Assembly: GCF_001957125.1 (NCBI RefSeq)
Contig: NZ_MPHJ01000008.1
Span: forward strand, 1-64,000
Reading direction: 5' to 3'
Source: Shewanella sp. UCD-KL12
GTDB lineage: Bacteria > Pseudomonadota > Gammaproteobacteria > Enterobacterales > Shewanellaceae
Length of the DNA stretch: 64,000 bases
A program made the position numbers and the translations under genes. This document shows, one piece after another, positions 19,149 to 31,871 of this stretch (position 1 is the stretch's first letter; each line of letters opens with the position of its first letter). Under the pieces are notes generated by a model. The model was not told the DNA's origin. It did no database searches and saw only the letters and a list, made by a program, of their open reading frames with translations.

Positions 19149-19568
19149 TTGAAACATTATGAAAGTCTTGGTTACTTGGTATCTCATCTGAATATTGATC
19201 TGCAAAATGCGTTAGATCAAAAGCTTAAAAGATACCAGCTAGATATTAAGTTATGGCCAGTTCTTTTTGCCCTTTGGCAAGAGGAGGGGGTTTCGCAAAC
19301 CGAATTATCGAAACGCTGCGATGTTGCCAACTACACGATGACACGCCTACTTGATCAGTTACAGACTCAGGGGTTTATTCATCGTCATCAAGAAGCTGAT
19401 AATCGCCGAGCATTTCAAATATTTCTCACTGATACCGGTAAGGCACTTGAGCAAGATCTGGTACGGGAAGCTGAAAGAGTCAATGAACACTTTCTTGAAA
19501 ACTTATCGCTAGATGAACAAGCTTCTTTTGTTATCTTACTCAATAAGATTAACCGGTTCCCTCTTTAA
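19149..19568 (+). CDS. MarR family transcriptional regulator
   Basis: This 139-residue protein has a winged helix-turn-helix at about 30-100: VSQTELSKRCDVANYTMTRL is the recognition region and QEADNRRAFQIFLTDTGKAL the wing. Start TTG at 19149 is supported by AGGAG at 19137-19141, seven bases upstream. Such proteins act as dimers and usually repress nearby genes or their own. The downstream lipoprotein gene, 34 bp away on the same strand, may be part of the unit. The ligand is unknown. Confidence 0.88.
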   Translation: MKHYESLGYLVSHLNIDLQNALDQKLKRYQLDIKLWPVLFALWQEEGVSQTELSKRCDVANYTMTRLLDQLQTQGFIHRHQEADNRRAFQIFLTDTGKALEQDLVREAERVNEHFLENLSLDEQASFVILLNKINRFPL

Positions 19569-19602
19569 TCATTCAACCTATATTCCATCAGGCTTTATTC
19601 AC

Positions 19603-20028
19603 ATGCATAAATTTATACTGGTTACTCTCATAACTTTGATGGTTTCAGCTTGCTCTGCGAGTATTTACGATAAGAGCAGCGAGGGCACTGAGACACCGTC
19701 AAGCTTGCAACATACAGCAGCCAATATGTCTGGCGTTTATCTTGAAAGACTTGAGCTTGCTTCAGGTTATACCTTAGTGATCGCTGAGGGGGCGTTAGAG
19801 CCTAGATCGATAGGCAGTGTCACCGTAAAGATGTATAGAGATTTAGTCGTCGGAGATTTTGTTTCTGGGCTATCTTTTCCCCGTGATGGCACTGTTCTAA
19901 AATCAGTGTTGATTGGAAACTCCAGTGATAAACAGACGCTATCAATCACAACCGTTACTGCTGGTAGTGGTAATTATCAATCTACTCAGCTGATCTGTAT
20001 TGATGGTGAGACATTGTCCTTATGTTAA
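19603..20028 (+). CDS. Small lipoprotein of unknown function
   Basis: The start at ATG 19603 gives 141 residues with a lipoprotein signal: hydrophobic HKFILVTLITLMVSAC with a lipobox VSAC, so Cys18 would be lipidated. A longer open frame from 19513 overlaps the MarR gene and lacks a signal peptide. The mature part is soluble and beta-rich, with no family I recognise. A pair of Cys residues ends the protein (QLICIDGETLSLC). The stop codon falls in a 15-bp tandem repeat. Confidence 0.65.
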   Translation: MHKFILVTLITLMVSACSASIYDKSSEGTETPSSLQHTAANMSGVYLERLELASGYTLVIAEGALEPRSIGSVTVKMYRDLVVGDFVSGLSFPRDGTVLKSVLIGNSSDKQTLSITTVTAGSGNYQSTQLICIDGETLSLC

Positions 20029-20100
20029 GTGTCTTTGTGTTAAATGCTCTTGTGATAAAACCCACTGTGTTAAAACCTTTTGCGTTAACAGCCTTATGCG
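20010..20100. repeat. Degenerate 15-bp tandem repeat across the lipoprotein stop codon
   Basis: Units begin at 20010, 20025, 20040, 20055, 20070 and 20085. Clear ones are TTAAGTGTCTTTGTG, TTAAATGCTCTTGTG, ATAAAACCCACTGTG and TTAAAACCTTTTGCG. As 15 is a multiple of 3, the TAA of the lipoprotein gene is repeated in frame at 20026, 20041, 20056, 20071 and 20086. A similar tract lies at 1167-1249. Confidence 0.65.
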
Positions 20101-20168
20101 AGAAAATTTGCTTTGCGTCGCGACCCTATAATCGCTTAATAATGGGCCGTGCTTTCAGTGGGATAATC

Positions 20169-20513
20169 CTAGTTTAATAGCAGTAATATTAAACTTGCTA
20201 GGGTGGTAAAGATAACCAGATTTTGTAATAGCTTCCGGCTCTGGCTTAGGTTCTCTTTTCCCTGATTGATGCTGGTAATTAAACTATTACTTTTGTAAAT
20301 GCGGCATATCATCTCTTCAGATGTAGGGTCGATAAGCAATTGAAATCGACAAGGTTTACCATCGTTTAGGTGAACTTGGTGCTCACTATTTTGACCAAAG
20401 TTAAGCTTTCTTGAGACACGTTTCCCATTAACAAAAACTTGCTCTAACCCACTCCAGTTACTGGCCTGTAGCTCTACTTCATCCTGATTCAAGTCATATT
20501 TAAATGTGACCAT
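20169..20513 (-). CDS. Hypothetical tail-anchored protein
   Basis: This 114-residue protein has a soluble beta-like N-terminal part (FKYDLNQDEVELQASNWSG, QVFVNGKRVSRKL) and a single C-terminal membrane helix (NLVIFTTLASLILLLLN) with no signal peptide. It would sit in the inner membrane with its bulk in the cytoplasm. I do not recognise the family. It is separated from its neighbours by more than 130 bp on each side and appears to be a single gene. Confidence 0.6.
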   Translation of the reverse strand: MVTFKYDLNQDEVELQASNWSGLEQVFVNGKRVSRKLNFGQNSEHQVHLNDGKPCRFQLLIDPTSEEMICRIYKSNSLITSINQGKENLSQSRKLLQNLVIFTTLASLILLLLN

Positions 20514-20644
20514 TTTGCTTTCCTCTGCGAGCTTTTGAGGCTCTAAGTCAAGCAGACAAATATGACAATATCCAGTTCGAAATGATTAAATTTCTGTGTC
20601 TGAATTCTATCTAGTTGCTGGCATTGGTAATTTATTTTTTGTAC

Positions 20645-20678
20645 AAAAAAATGGGACGAAATTTAGATTTCGTCCCAT
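20645..20678 (-). terminator. Terminator of leucine dehydrogenase
   Basis: ATGGGACGAAAT (20651-20662) and ATTTCGTCCCAT (20667-20678) form a 12-bp stem. On the minus strand it is followed by TTTTTTGTAC, a proper U-tract. Confidence 0.9.
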
Positions 20679-20722
20679 TGTGTTCTAGTTTAAAAAGGCG
20701 TTGCTTGCTTTAAAAAACGAGA

Positions 20723-21754
20723 TTATTTTGCTGCTTGAATAATCTTGCGGGCCATCTCATCGGCAACCGCTGCCGTAGTACGATTTTGTGTATCAGATTG
20801 AGTAAAGATACTCATCAAGGTATTGTAGATCTCTTCAACTTTATTGGTCGATAAAGTTGCATCGTAGTCCTTTTCAAAAGAAACATTGATGATGCCGCCA
20901 GCATTGATGACATAGTCAGGTGCGTACAGAATACCAAGCTCTTTAAGCTTCTCGCCATGGCGGGCTTCAGCCAACTGGTTGTTTGCACACCCAGCGACAA
21001 TTTTAGCTTTAAGTAGTGGTATTGTAGTGTCATTAATTGTCGCACCTAGCGCACATGGCGCGTAGATATCTACATCTTGGTGGTATATATCTTGGGGAGC
21101 CACTACGATCGCGCCAAACTCATCGGCGACCTTATCTAACGAAGCTTGATGTATATCTGTGACAACGAGCTCAGCGCCTTCTTCATGAAGGTGACGGCAT
21201 AGGTAGTAACCCACGTGACCAACACCTTGCACTGATATTTTGAGCCCTTTAAGGCTATCAACACCAAGCTTATGCTTCGCTGCGGCTTTAATACCTAAGT
21301 AAGTACCTAAAGCAGTAAAAGGTGACGGATCGCCACTCTTGCCTTCAAGGCCTGCCATGTAAGGCGTTTCTTGATGAGCAATCATGATGTCGCTGGTCGA
21401 GACACCAACATCTTCAGCTGAGTAATATTTACCGCCTAAACTATCAATACAGCGCCCGAAAGCGCGAAACAGTGCTTCTCTGTCTTCAGTTTTGGGATCG
21501 GCAATAATCACCGACTTACCGCCACCCATGGTAAGACCGGCGAGGGCATTCTTATAGGTCATGCCGCGTGAAAGGCGTAGTACATCATTAAGCGCTTCAT
21601 CATCTGACTCATAGTTCCACATTCTACAACCACCAACTGCCGGCCCTAGATTGGTATTATGAATAGCAATAATGGCTTTTAAGCCACTTTCTTTGTCCTG
21701 ACAAAATACGATCTGCTCATGTTCGTCAAAAGAGATATGATTGAATACAGCCAC
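20723..21754 (-). CDS. ldh: Leucine dehydrogenase (Glu/Leu/Phe/Val dehydrogenase family)
   Basis: This NAD-dependent enzyme deaminates leucine and other branched-chain amino acids. The start chosen is GTG at 21754 with GGAG about eight bases upstream, giving 343 residues. The longer frame to 21910 lacks support. The substrate Gly-rich loop (GPAVGGCRMW), the catalytic Lys region (LAGLTMGGGKSVIIADP) and the Rossmann motif VQGVGHVGYYLCRHL are in place; the NAG-GI block near 300 (YVINAGGIINV) completes the family signature. Monocistronic, with its own terminator. It probably feeds branched-chain catabolism or anteiso and iso fatty acid precursor supply. Confidence 0.92.
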   Translation of the reverse strand: MAVFNHISFDEHEQIVFCQDKESGLKAIIAIHNTNLGPAVGGCRMWNYESDDEALNDVLRLSRGMTYKNALAGLTMGGGKSVIIADPKTEDREALFRAFGRCIDSLGGKYYSAEDVGVSTSDIMIAHQETPYMAGLEGKSGDPSPFTALGTYLGIKAAAKHKLGVDSLKGLKISVQGVGHVGYYLCRHLHEEGAELVVTDIHQASLDKVADEFGAIVVAPQDIYHQDVDIYAPCALGATINDTTIPLLKAKIVAGCANNQLAEARHGEKLKELGILYAPDYVINAGGIINVSFEKDYDATLSTNKVEEIYNTLMSIFTQSDTQNRTTAAVADEMARKIIQAAK

Positions 21755-22007
21755 GTACAGTTCTCCGCTGTGGAATTTAAACACCAGACCTACAAAAGAG
21801 TTAATCTGGCGGCTTGTTATATTTATTGCAGAACGATAGCATTTAGGGATACTCTCAACAAAGTAAAGATTGGGATTAATTGTGAGCCATGTGGCAATTT
21901 TGCTTTCCACCTTACGTTAACGTAAACCGTTTCGGCGGTATTGTGTTCATTTAATGGCTTATTTAAACCGAATCTCGACGTTTAAAATAATAAGATAGGA
22001 ATCAAGT

Positions 22008-22451
22008 ATGACGGAACAAGCAGTCGATCAAACTCAAGCGCTAACACCAGAACAGCAAGAAGAACTTAGACAAGAGTGGATCAGAGAACACTTTCAAAAG
22101 GCAAATCGCTTTTTAGGTGAAAAAGGGATTATTCCAAGTAAGGTGATTGCTGATGAAAGCCGTTATCTTGCGCCTTATGTGGCTGTCTGGAAGATGGAGT
22201 CAAAGCAACCAAAGAAGCAAACATTTTGGGTTATGTCTGGTGATTTGCCATCTGATTATGTCGATGTAAAAGTTGCTGCAACTGCGCGTGATGCCTTACG
22301 TCACTTCTCTATGATGTGGCAATTAAAAGCCGAGAACCTAGAAAAAAGTGGGGCGACTAAAGAGCCTACTCAAGCAAAATTTGCTCAGCTTTTAGTGTCT
22401 CGTGCTGAAAGTCTCTATCAGATCCATAACGATGAGAAACTATGGGGCTAA
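22008..22451 (+). CDS. DUF4826 family protein
   Basis: This 147-residue acidic cytoplasmic protein reads like the DUF4826 family of marine gammaproteobacteria. Recognisable stretches are EWIREHFQKANRFLGEKGI, YLAPYVAVWKM and FWVMSGDLPSDYV. It is preceded by AGGAATC and followed by a bidirectional terminator. No function is known to me. Confidence 0.75.
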   Translation: MTEQAVDQTQALTPEQQEELRQEWIREHFQKANRFLGEKGIIPSKVIADESRYLAPYVAVWKMESKQPKKQTFWVMSGDLPSDYVDVKVAATARDALRHFSMMWQLKAENLEKSGATKEPTQAKFAQLLVSRAESLYQIHNDEKLWG

Positions 22452-22538
22452 ACGAGCCAAACTTTCACTGGTAGTTTAATTAACACGCATATCTTTCTCG
22501 CCGTGTTTAAAACAAGTCCGCATTGAATCGAGTTTAAT

Positions 22539-22565
22539 AAAATGGCACCTAAGGGTGCCATTTTT
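22539..22565. terminator. Bidirectional terminator between the DUF4826 gene and roxA
   Basis: AAAATGGCACC (22539-22549), loop TAAG, GGTGCCATTTT (22554-22564) plus a further T; the A run serves the minus-strand gene. Confidence 0.88.
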
Positions 22566-22622
22566 ATCTCTGATGATCGCGATTAGCACTATTGGAATGC
22601 CAATCAGTATATTGGGATTGAA

Positions 22623-23747
22623 TTAAGCTAAATAGTAAAAACCTCTGTTAAGCTGTTCGAGGATAAACAGCCTAATGCTTTCATGTTGACACAAGGTGAG
22701 GGCGACTTCATTACTCAGGTTGAAGTGGCGAGCAATCTCTGCACGCTGCTGCTGACTTGCATCAAGCTCAAAGCTCTCTCCATTGATAAATAGTCTCGAC
22801 TTTAGATCTCCTTCAACTTGAATGACCTTTAAGCCTCCTATTCGGCTAAGCTCTGCACCTTCCTCTAACGCAGACATTAAATCATCTACTGTGAGTTGCT
22901 GCTCAGGCTCACAAAGGTCTAACTCGAAGCGGCTTTGGCTTAGCATCTGTCCTAGCATCTGTTGGCAGGAGCCTGGCTCAGAGATTAAAGAGGCGATGAG
23001 CTCCACCATACCCGCTTGATGGGAGAGTGAGAGGTTGGCTGCAGCTACAGGCTCGCTTGTGGAGATAAAACGTTTTAAGCCAGTATTGGTATCGAGTAGT
23101 TGATCGGCCAGACTGCTCATTAACTCCTGCTGACTAGGCGCTCTAAAACCAATGGAGTAACTTAAGGCTGTGGTGATTGTCTCTCCCCTGTGTGGAAATC
23201 CTGGGGGGATGTAAAGCATATCGCCTTTCTCTAAAACCACATCAATAATAGGCTCGAAGTCATCAATTAGCGCTGTATGAGTATCACCACCACGTGGTGA
23301 ATACTCACCTTTAGCACCCACCTTCCAACGACGAGTGCCTTCACCTTGCAGTAAAAATACATCATAGTTATCGATATGTGGACCGACTCCACCACCGGGT
23401 GTGGCAAATGAGACCATCAAATCATCAAAGCGCCAGTCAGGAATAAATCTAAATGCTTCCACAAGTGGTACAGAGTCTGGGAACCAATGGTTTACAGCCT
23501 GAACTAATAACTGCCAGTTATCTTCTCCATACTCATCAAAAGACTCGATAGGCCCTTGGATGATATCCCAGCCCTTACTTTGAGTCAGAATAATCCTAGA
23601 TGATATCTGTTCTTCACAGGCAAGGCCTGCCAGTTCATCACCACTAATAGGATCGACGAAGTCATTAAAAGCCTTTTTAATGACTAATGGTGTTTTCTGC
23701 CAATGGTTAGATAAAAAATTGGCAGTATCAATGTTGAGTTTATACAT
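22623..23747 (-). CDS. roxA: Ribosomal oxygenase (JmjC/cupin, L16 arginine 3-hydroxylase)
   Basis: This Fe(II)/2-oxoglutarate oxygenase hydroxylates an Arg of ribosomal protein L16 in E. coli (YcfD). The protein has 374 residues. The iron triad is visible as His124 and Asp126 (GVGPHIDNYDVF) and His186 (PPGFPHRGET). The cupin core covers about 85-200, and a C-terminal winged-helix dimer part follows. In E. coli ycfD also lies near purB, hflD and mnmA. A terminator separates it from purB upstream. Confidence 0.92.
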   Translation of the reverse strand: MYKLNIDTANFLSNHWQKTPLVIKKAFNDFVDPISGDELAGLACEEQISSRIILTQSKGWDIIQGPIESFDEYGEDNWQLLVQAVNHWFPDSVPLVEAFRFIPDWRFDDLMVSFATPGGGVGPHIDNYDVFLLQGEGTRRWKVGAKGEYSPRGGDTHTALIDDFEPIIDVVLEKGDMLYIPPGFPHRGETITTALSYSIGFRAPSQQELMSSLADQLLDTNTGLKRFISTSEPVAAANLSLSHQAGMVELIASLISEPGSCQQMLGQMLSQSRFELDLCEPEQQLTVDDLMSALEEGAELSRIGGLKVIQVEGDLKSRLFINGESFELDASQQQRAEIARHFNLSNEVALTLCQHESIRLFILEQLNRGFYYLA

Positions 23748-23784
23748 TTTAGTTTTAGGCCATTAAAGATTTAAGTCATAAAAA

Positions 23785-23810
23785 AGGCGGTAAGTGTTAG
23801 CTTACCGCCT
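23785..23810 (-). terminator. Terminator of purB
   Basis: AGGCGGTAAG (23785-23794) and CTTACCGCCT (23801-23810); on the minus strand the stem is followed by TTTTT. Confidence 0.85.
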
Positions 23811-23837
23811 CTTATTTTACTTGTCAGTGAACTGCTA

Positions 23838-25235
<1,398 letters not shown>

Positions 25236-25850
25236 TTATAGGGTGAGGCTTTTATTAGCTATATCAACTATTGTTTTTCTGGCGAAGACAAGGTGTCTAC
25301 GCTTGCCTCCTAATTGGCGCCATAGTACTGCACTGCGCATTGCGGCGAGTAATAGGGCACGGACTTTCTCTTGAACCTGGGACTGTTTCAGGCATTCAGG
25401 ATTGCCTGAGATTTGAATCTTTGGGCCTAATGTACTGATGATATCGCTATAGATACCCGCAAAGTTGGCAATAACCTGTTCATCTGTGATTGAGAAATGG
25501 TGTAACTGACGATGAACTTGATTGATACGCTCGGCTAAAATACCCATGGCGTTGCCACGGGATAGCTTACGCTCAAGGGCGAGCACACCCACTAAATATC
25601 GAGTTATCTCTACGTCTTTCTCTTTGCCATCACCGAGTTGATTGATGACCAGTTGGTAACCTTTTTTGAGGGCGACTTTGTCAGCATAGACCTCAGAGGT
25701 AGAGTCGGGATTGGTGACTAAGATTGTATTTAAGCTAGCCGCTAAACTATCAGTATCAGCACTTCCATGTCTGGCGATGTATTGTACTTGTGCGATAGCC
25801 TGCAAGATCCCTGCAAATGCCATTGTGCGTTCAATGAGTTGCTCGTTCAC
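25236..25850 (-). CDS. hflD: High frequency lysogenization protein HflD homolog
   Basis: This 204-residue, largely helical peripheral protein is of the HflD/YcfC family. It starts at GTG 25850, three bases after the mnmA stop, so translation is probably coupled. In E. coli HflD binds phage lambda CII, but its cellular role is unclear. The family signature is visible in [22 protein letters not shown] sequence (here [12 protein letters not shown]) and [19 protein letters not shown]. Confidence 0.93.
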   Translation of the reverse strand: MNEQLIERTMAFAGILQAIAQVQYIARHGSADTDSLAASLNTILVTNPDSTSEVYADKVALKKGYQLVINQLGDGKEKDVEITRYLVGVLALERKLSRGNAMGILAERINQVHRQLHHFSITDEQVIANFAGIYSDIISTLGPKIQISGNPECLKQSQVQEKVRALLLAAMRSAVLWRQLGGKRRHLVFARKTIVDIANKSLTL

Positions 25851-25853
25851 GAT

Positions 25854-26972
25854 CTATTCTCTGATTAGTGAGTCAATAATACCGCCGCCTAAACAGACTT
25901 CAGCATCATAAAAAACGGCAGATTGCCCAGGTGTTACAGCGGCAACAGGTTCATCAAAAAGTACCTTGATTCTGTCATCAGCTTCATAAACTAAACGGCA
26001 TTTCACATCGTGTTGACGGTAACGGGTTTTGACAGTAAGTGATGCGCCATCTACAGGCCCTTTTCTATCAACCCAATGCAATTGATCTGCATAGAAACCA
26101 ACTGACATTAGGCGAGGGTGAGTACCACCTTGACCAACTACCAGCACATTTCTATCCATCTCTTTGTCAACAACATACCAAGGGTCGTCATTGCTATTTT
26201 TCATGCCGCCAATGCCCAAACCCTTACGTTGACCTAAGGTGTGATACATTAAGCCTTGGTGTTTACCAATGACTTCACCTTCAGCGGTTTCGATATTACC
26301 AGGCTGAGCGGGCAGGAAAGTACTGAGGAAATCAGTAAACTTGCGCTCACCAATAAAGCAGATCCCTGTGCTGTCTTTTTTATCATGGGTAACTAAGCCC
26401 ATCTCTTTGGCTATTTCTCTAACTTCACTTTTTTCAAGCTCACCCACAGGGAAGAGTGAACGGGAAATTTGTTCATGACTTAATGTGTAGAGAAAATAGC
26501 TTTGGTCTTTATTACCGTCGACACCACGTAGCATCTGGCTCTGGCCAGATGCGTCGCTGCGGCGTACGTAATGACCCATCGCGATGTAATCTGCATCAAG
26601 GATCTCATCGGCAAACTCGAGAAACGCCTTAAATTTGATCTCTTTATTACAGATGATATCGGGGTTAGGCGTTCTGCCTGCTTTATATTCAGCTAAGAAA
26701 TATTCGAAAACATTGTCCCAATATTCAGCAGCAAAATTGACGGTATGAAGTTTAATACCTAATTTGTCGCACACAGCTTGCGCATCTTTAAGATCTGTCG
26801 CAGCTGCGCAGTATTCATCGGTGTCATCTTCTTCCCAGTTTTTCATGAAAAGACCTTCGACTTGGTAACCCTGCTTTTGCAGTAGGTAGGCCGAAACAGA
26901 TGAATCAACACCGCCGGACATGCCGACAATGACTTTTTTATTAGTAATAGCAGTGGGTTCGATTGATGCCAT
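25854..26972 (-). CDS. mnmA: tRNA-specific 2-thiouridylase
   Basis: MnmA makes the 2-thio group of the wobble uridine in Lys, Glu and Gln tRNAs. The 372-residue protein has the PP-loop [16 protein letters not shown] at about 17-32 and the two catalytic cysteines in [12 protein letters not shown] and [12 protein letters not shown]. The C-terminal beta barrel includes the [10 protein letters not shown] block. It is the first gene of the mnmA-hflD-purB run. Confidence 0.97.
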   Translation of the reverse strand: MASIEPTAITNKKVIVGMSGGVDSSVSAYLLQKQGYQVEGLFMKNWEEDDTDEYCAAATDLKDAQAVCDKLGIKLHTVNFAAEYWDNVFEYFLAEYKAGRTPNPDIICNKEIKFKAFLEFADEILDADYIAMGHYVRRSDASGQSQMLRGVDGNKDQSYFLYTLSHEQISRSLFPVGELEKSEVREIAKEMGLVTHDKKDSTGICFIGERKFTDFLSTFLPAQPGNIETAEGEVIGKHQGLMYHTLGQRKGLGIGGMKNSNDDPWYVVDKEMDRNVLVVGQGGTHPRLMSVGFYADQLHWVDRKGPVDGASLTVKTRYRQHDVKCRLVYEADDRIKVLFDEPVAAVTPGQSAVFYDAEVCLGGGIIDSLIRE

Positions 26973-27111
26973 AGTTCCTAAAAACCGTTGAATGTGTACT
27001 TATGTAGTTGATTTTGAATGCTATAAATTCCGACTCATTACTAAGTTTTGTGTTAGTAAATAAGCTCAGAGCAATATACAAAACAAGCTACTTTTTCGGG
27101 GGCGTATTCTA

Positions 27112-27588
27112 TCATGCATTATGGTCTGGGGCTAACGTGAGATATTCATCATTTAGCAGTTCTAGCGGATAGTGAGTTTTACTCAGGAAATCATCTATGC
27201 AGGAGAGGACCAATGGACTTCTAAGATTGGCTGTCCGTGATTTGATCTCTTCATAGTTTAGCCAGTGTGTGTCTTTAATCACTGGATCGAAAGGTGTCGC
27301 TTTTTCACACGAGCTTAAGCTGACATGGAAGGTAAACCTCAAAAAGCTTAAAGTATCACTAGCTGTATACTGGTAAATACCCGTTAACCCTTGCGGGGTT
27401 ATCGATAATCCAGTCTCCTCCAATACTTCACGCTGACACGCCTCAAGAATACTTTCACCTTGCTCTAAGTGACCTGCTGGTTGATTAAATCTTTGCAGAC
27501 CTTCAATGCATTCTTCAACGATTAGATATTTACCATGGGATTCTATAATACACGCCACGGTGACATTGGGTTTATATCGTTCAGTCAT
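27112..27588 (-). CDS. nudJ: Nudix hydrolase NudJ (phosphatase on thiamine/nucleoside pyrophosphates)
   Basis: This 158-residue protein has a complete Nudix box beginning at GHLEQGESILEACQ and ending in REVLEETGL (about residues 38-60). E. coli NudJ acts on HMP-PP and nucleoside tri- and diphosphates. Position next to mnmA and rluE matches E. coli. It follows rluE by 32 bp and is probably co-transcribed with it. Confidence 0.9.
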   Translation of the reverse strand: MTERYKPNVTVACIIESHGKYLIVEECIEGLQRFNQPAGHLEQGESILEACQREVLEETGLSITPQGLTGIYQYTASDTLSFLRFTFHVSLSSCEKATPFDPVIKDTHWLNYEEIKSRTANLRSPLVLSCIDDFLSKTHYPLELLNDEYLTLAPDHNA

Positions 27589-27620
27589 TTAATCACCTAT
27601 AAAAAGTAAGCTGAGGCTAA

Positions 27621-28340
27621 TTAGCGTTTATTTGCCATGTCTACGATACGATATTGGCCGTTTTCTATGTTATCTAGGCTCCATTGACCTATTTTATAAC
27701 GAATTAATCTCAGCGTGGGAAACCCTATGTGTGCTGTCATCCGTCTAACCTGACGATTTCGTCCTTCACAGATCTGAATTTCTAGCCAAGTCGTCGGAAT
27801 GTTTTGACGTTCACGAATTGCTGGTACTCGCTCCCAGACCTGTGGCTCTTCGATAATTGAGACTTTAGCGGGCAATGTCATGCCATCTTTTAACTCAACA
27901 CCTGAGCGCAATGCTTGCAGTTCCTGCTCATCGGGCGCACCCTCAACTTGTACCCAGTAGGTTTTAAATGTTTTCTTTTTAGGCTCTGTAATGCTTGATT
28001 GCAATTTACCATCATTGGTTAGCAATAGTAGGCCTTCACTGTCTCTATCCAGCCTTCCTGCAGCGTAGACATCCTTAACGTTTATAAAGTCCTTTAATGT
28101 TTTACGGCCCTGGTCATCGGTAAATTGACATAAGACATCGAAAGGTTTGTTAAATAGGACGATGATAGGATCGTTTACGACAGGCTTAGCACGTGTGGGT
28201 TTGCGTTGACCGTGGTGATTAGAATTTTGTTTATGCCTTTTGCTAATGCCCACTTTTTTTCTACGTGCAGAGGGTTTATCTGTTGCACGACTTGTGGTGG
28301 TGCTTTTTGACTGTTTTGTACGAGAAATATTATCACTCAC
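27621..28340 (-). CDS. rluE: 23S rRNA pseudouridine synthase RluE
   Basis: This RsuA-family enzyme isomerises a uridine in 23S rRNA (U2457 in E. coli). The 239-residue protein has a basic, low-complexity N-terminal tail of about 50 residues (rich in Lys, Arg, Ser, Thr) that probably contacts RNA. The catalytic Asp lies in [17 protein letters not shown], and [18 protein letters not shown] follows. No S4 domain is present, as in other RluE proteins. Confidence 0.92.
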   Translation of the reverse strand: MSDNISRTKQSKSTTTSRATDKPSARRKKVGISKRHKQNSNHHGQRKPTRAKPVVNDPIIVLFNKPFDVLCQFTDDQGRKTLKDFINVKDVYAAGRLDRDSEGLLLLTNDGKLQSSITEPKKKTFKTYWVQVEGAPDEQELQALRSGVELKDGMTLPAKVSIIEEPQVWERVPAIRERQNIPTTWLEIQICEGRNRQVRRMTAHIGFPTLRLIRYKIGQWSLDNIENGQYRIVDMANKR

Positions 28341-30944
<2,604 letters not shown>

Positions 30945-31030
30945 GAGAGTATCTAGCTAGCCTAATCGATATTAGGTTAGCTTTTCGCGACGTGTTTGAT
31001 GCGATGACTTAAGCTGAAAAACAAAAATAA

Positions 31031-31056
31031 AAAAGGCAGGGAACCCCTGCCTTTTT
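31031..31056. terminator. Bidirectional terminator between icd and cspD
   Basis: AAAAGGCAGGG (31031-31041), loop AAC, CCCTGCCTTTT (31045-31055), flanked by A and T runs, between convergent genes. Confidence 0.9.
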
Positions 31057-31074
31057 TGATCGTCACCACTAAAT

Positions 31075-31281
31075 CTAGTTAGTTGGTGAAATTGCCGACG
31101 CGTGCATACCTTTTGGACCTGCTTCTACTTCAAATTGAACTGGTTGGCCTGCTTTTAGAGTTCGATAGCCTTCCATTTCAATGGTAGAATAGTGTGCAAA
31201 AACATCTTCACCGCCAGCATCAGGGCAAATAAACCCGAATCCTTTGGCGTTGTTGAACCATTTAACAGTTCCGTTTGCCAT
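31075..31281 (-). CDS. cspD: Cold-shock-like protein CspD
   Basis: This 68-residue cold-shock domain protein has RNP1 (KGFGFICP) and RNP2 (VFAHYSTI). CspD is linked in E. coli to stationary phase and inhibition of DNA replication. Divergent placement from clpS-clpA is the same as in E. coli and supports the CspD assignment over other Csp proteins. Confidence 0.9.
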   Translation of the reverse strand: MANGTVKWFNNAKGFGFICPDAGGEDVFAHYSTIEMEGYRTLKAGQPVQFEVEAGPKGMHASAISPTN

Positions 31282-31525
31282 ACTTCCACTTCCTTCTGTT
31301 GTTTACTTACCAGTAAGATAGTAAAACTAAATAAACGGGAAAATTCACCGCTTGTTGAACAGAATGAAAGCAGTTTGGTGTGAAGTCAAGTGTAATTTAA
31401 CAAAAAGTCAACAAACTGGTAAAAAGTTGTATCAATTAATGTGATAGGTATGCGATGTTGGTAGTGCTAACATCAATTTCTGTGATTGATTGGTACAAGC
31501 CATGACAAGAGGCTAATATTGAAAC

Positions 31526-31834
31526 ATGGGTAAAGTAGGAAATGTAGAGCACGTAGAAGAACGTGTAGAATCAGAGTTGATGCCGCCACCAATGTACAAG
31601 GTGATACTCAATAATGATGATTATACGCCGATGGATTTTGTGATAGAGATCCTGCAACTCTTTTTTAAGAAAAATGAACAAGAAGCCACAGATATCATGT
31701 TGGCAATTCATCACCAAGGTAAAGGAATATGCGGTATTTTTCCTTTTGGAATCGCAGAAACTAAGGTTGCGCAAGTAAATCAATTTGCAAGACAAAACGA
31801 ACATCCGTTACTGTGTTCATTAGAGAAAGCCTGA
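31526..31834 (+). CDS. clpS: ClpS adaptor (N-degron recognition)
   Basis: ClpS binds N-terminal Leu, Phe, Tyr or Trp of substrates and hands them to ClpA. The protein has 102 residues. The binding pocket motif [11 protein letters not shown] and the [15 protein letters not shown] segment are conserved. It starts at ATG 31526 and is followed 37 bp later by clpA on the same strand, the usual operon. Confidence 0.95.
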   Translation: MGKVGNVEHVEERVESELMPPPMYKVILNNDDYTPMDFVIEILQLFFKKNEQEATDIMLAIHHQGKGICGIFPFGIAETKVAQVNQFARQNEHPLLCSLEKA

Positions 31835-31871
31835 ATCAGTTTTTTTATGTTGTACTTTTTAGGGGGTGCTT

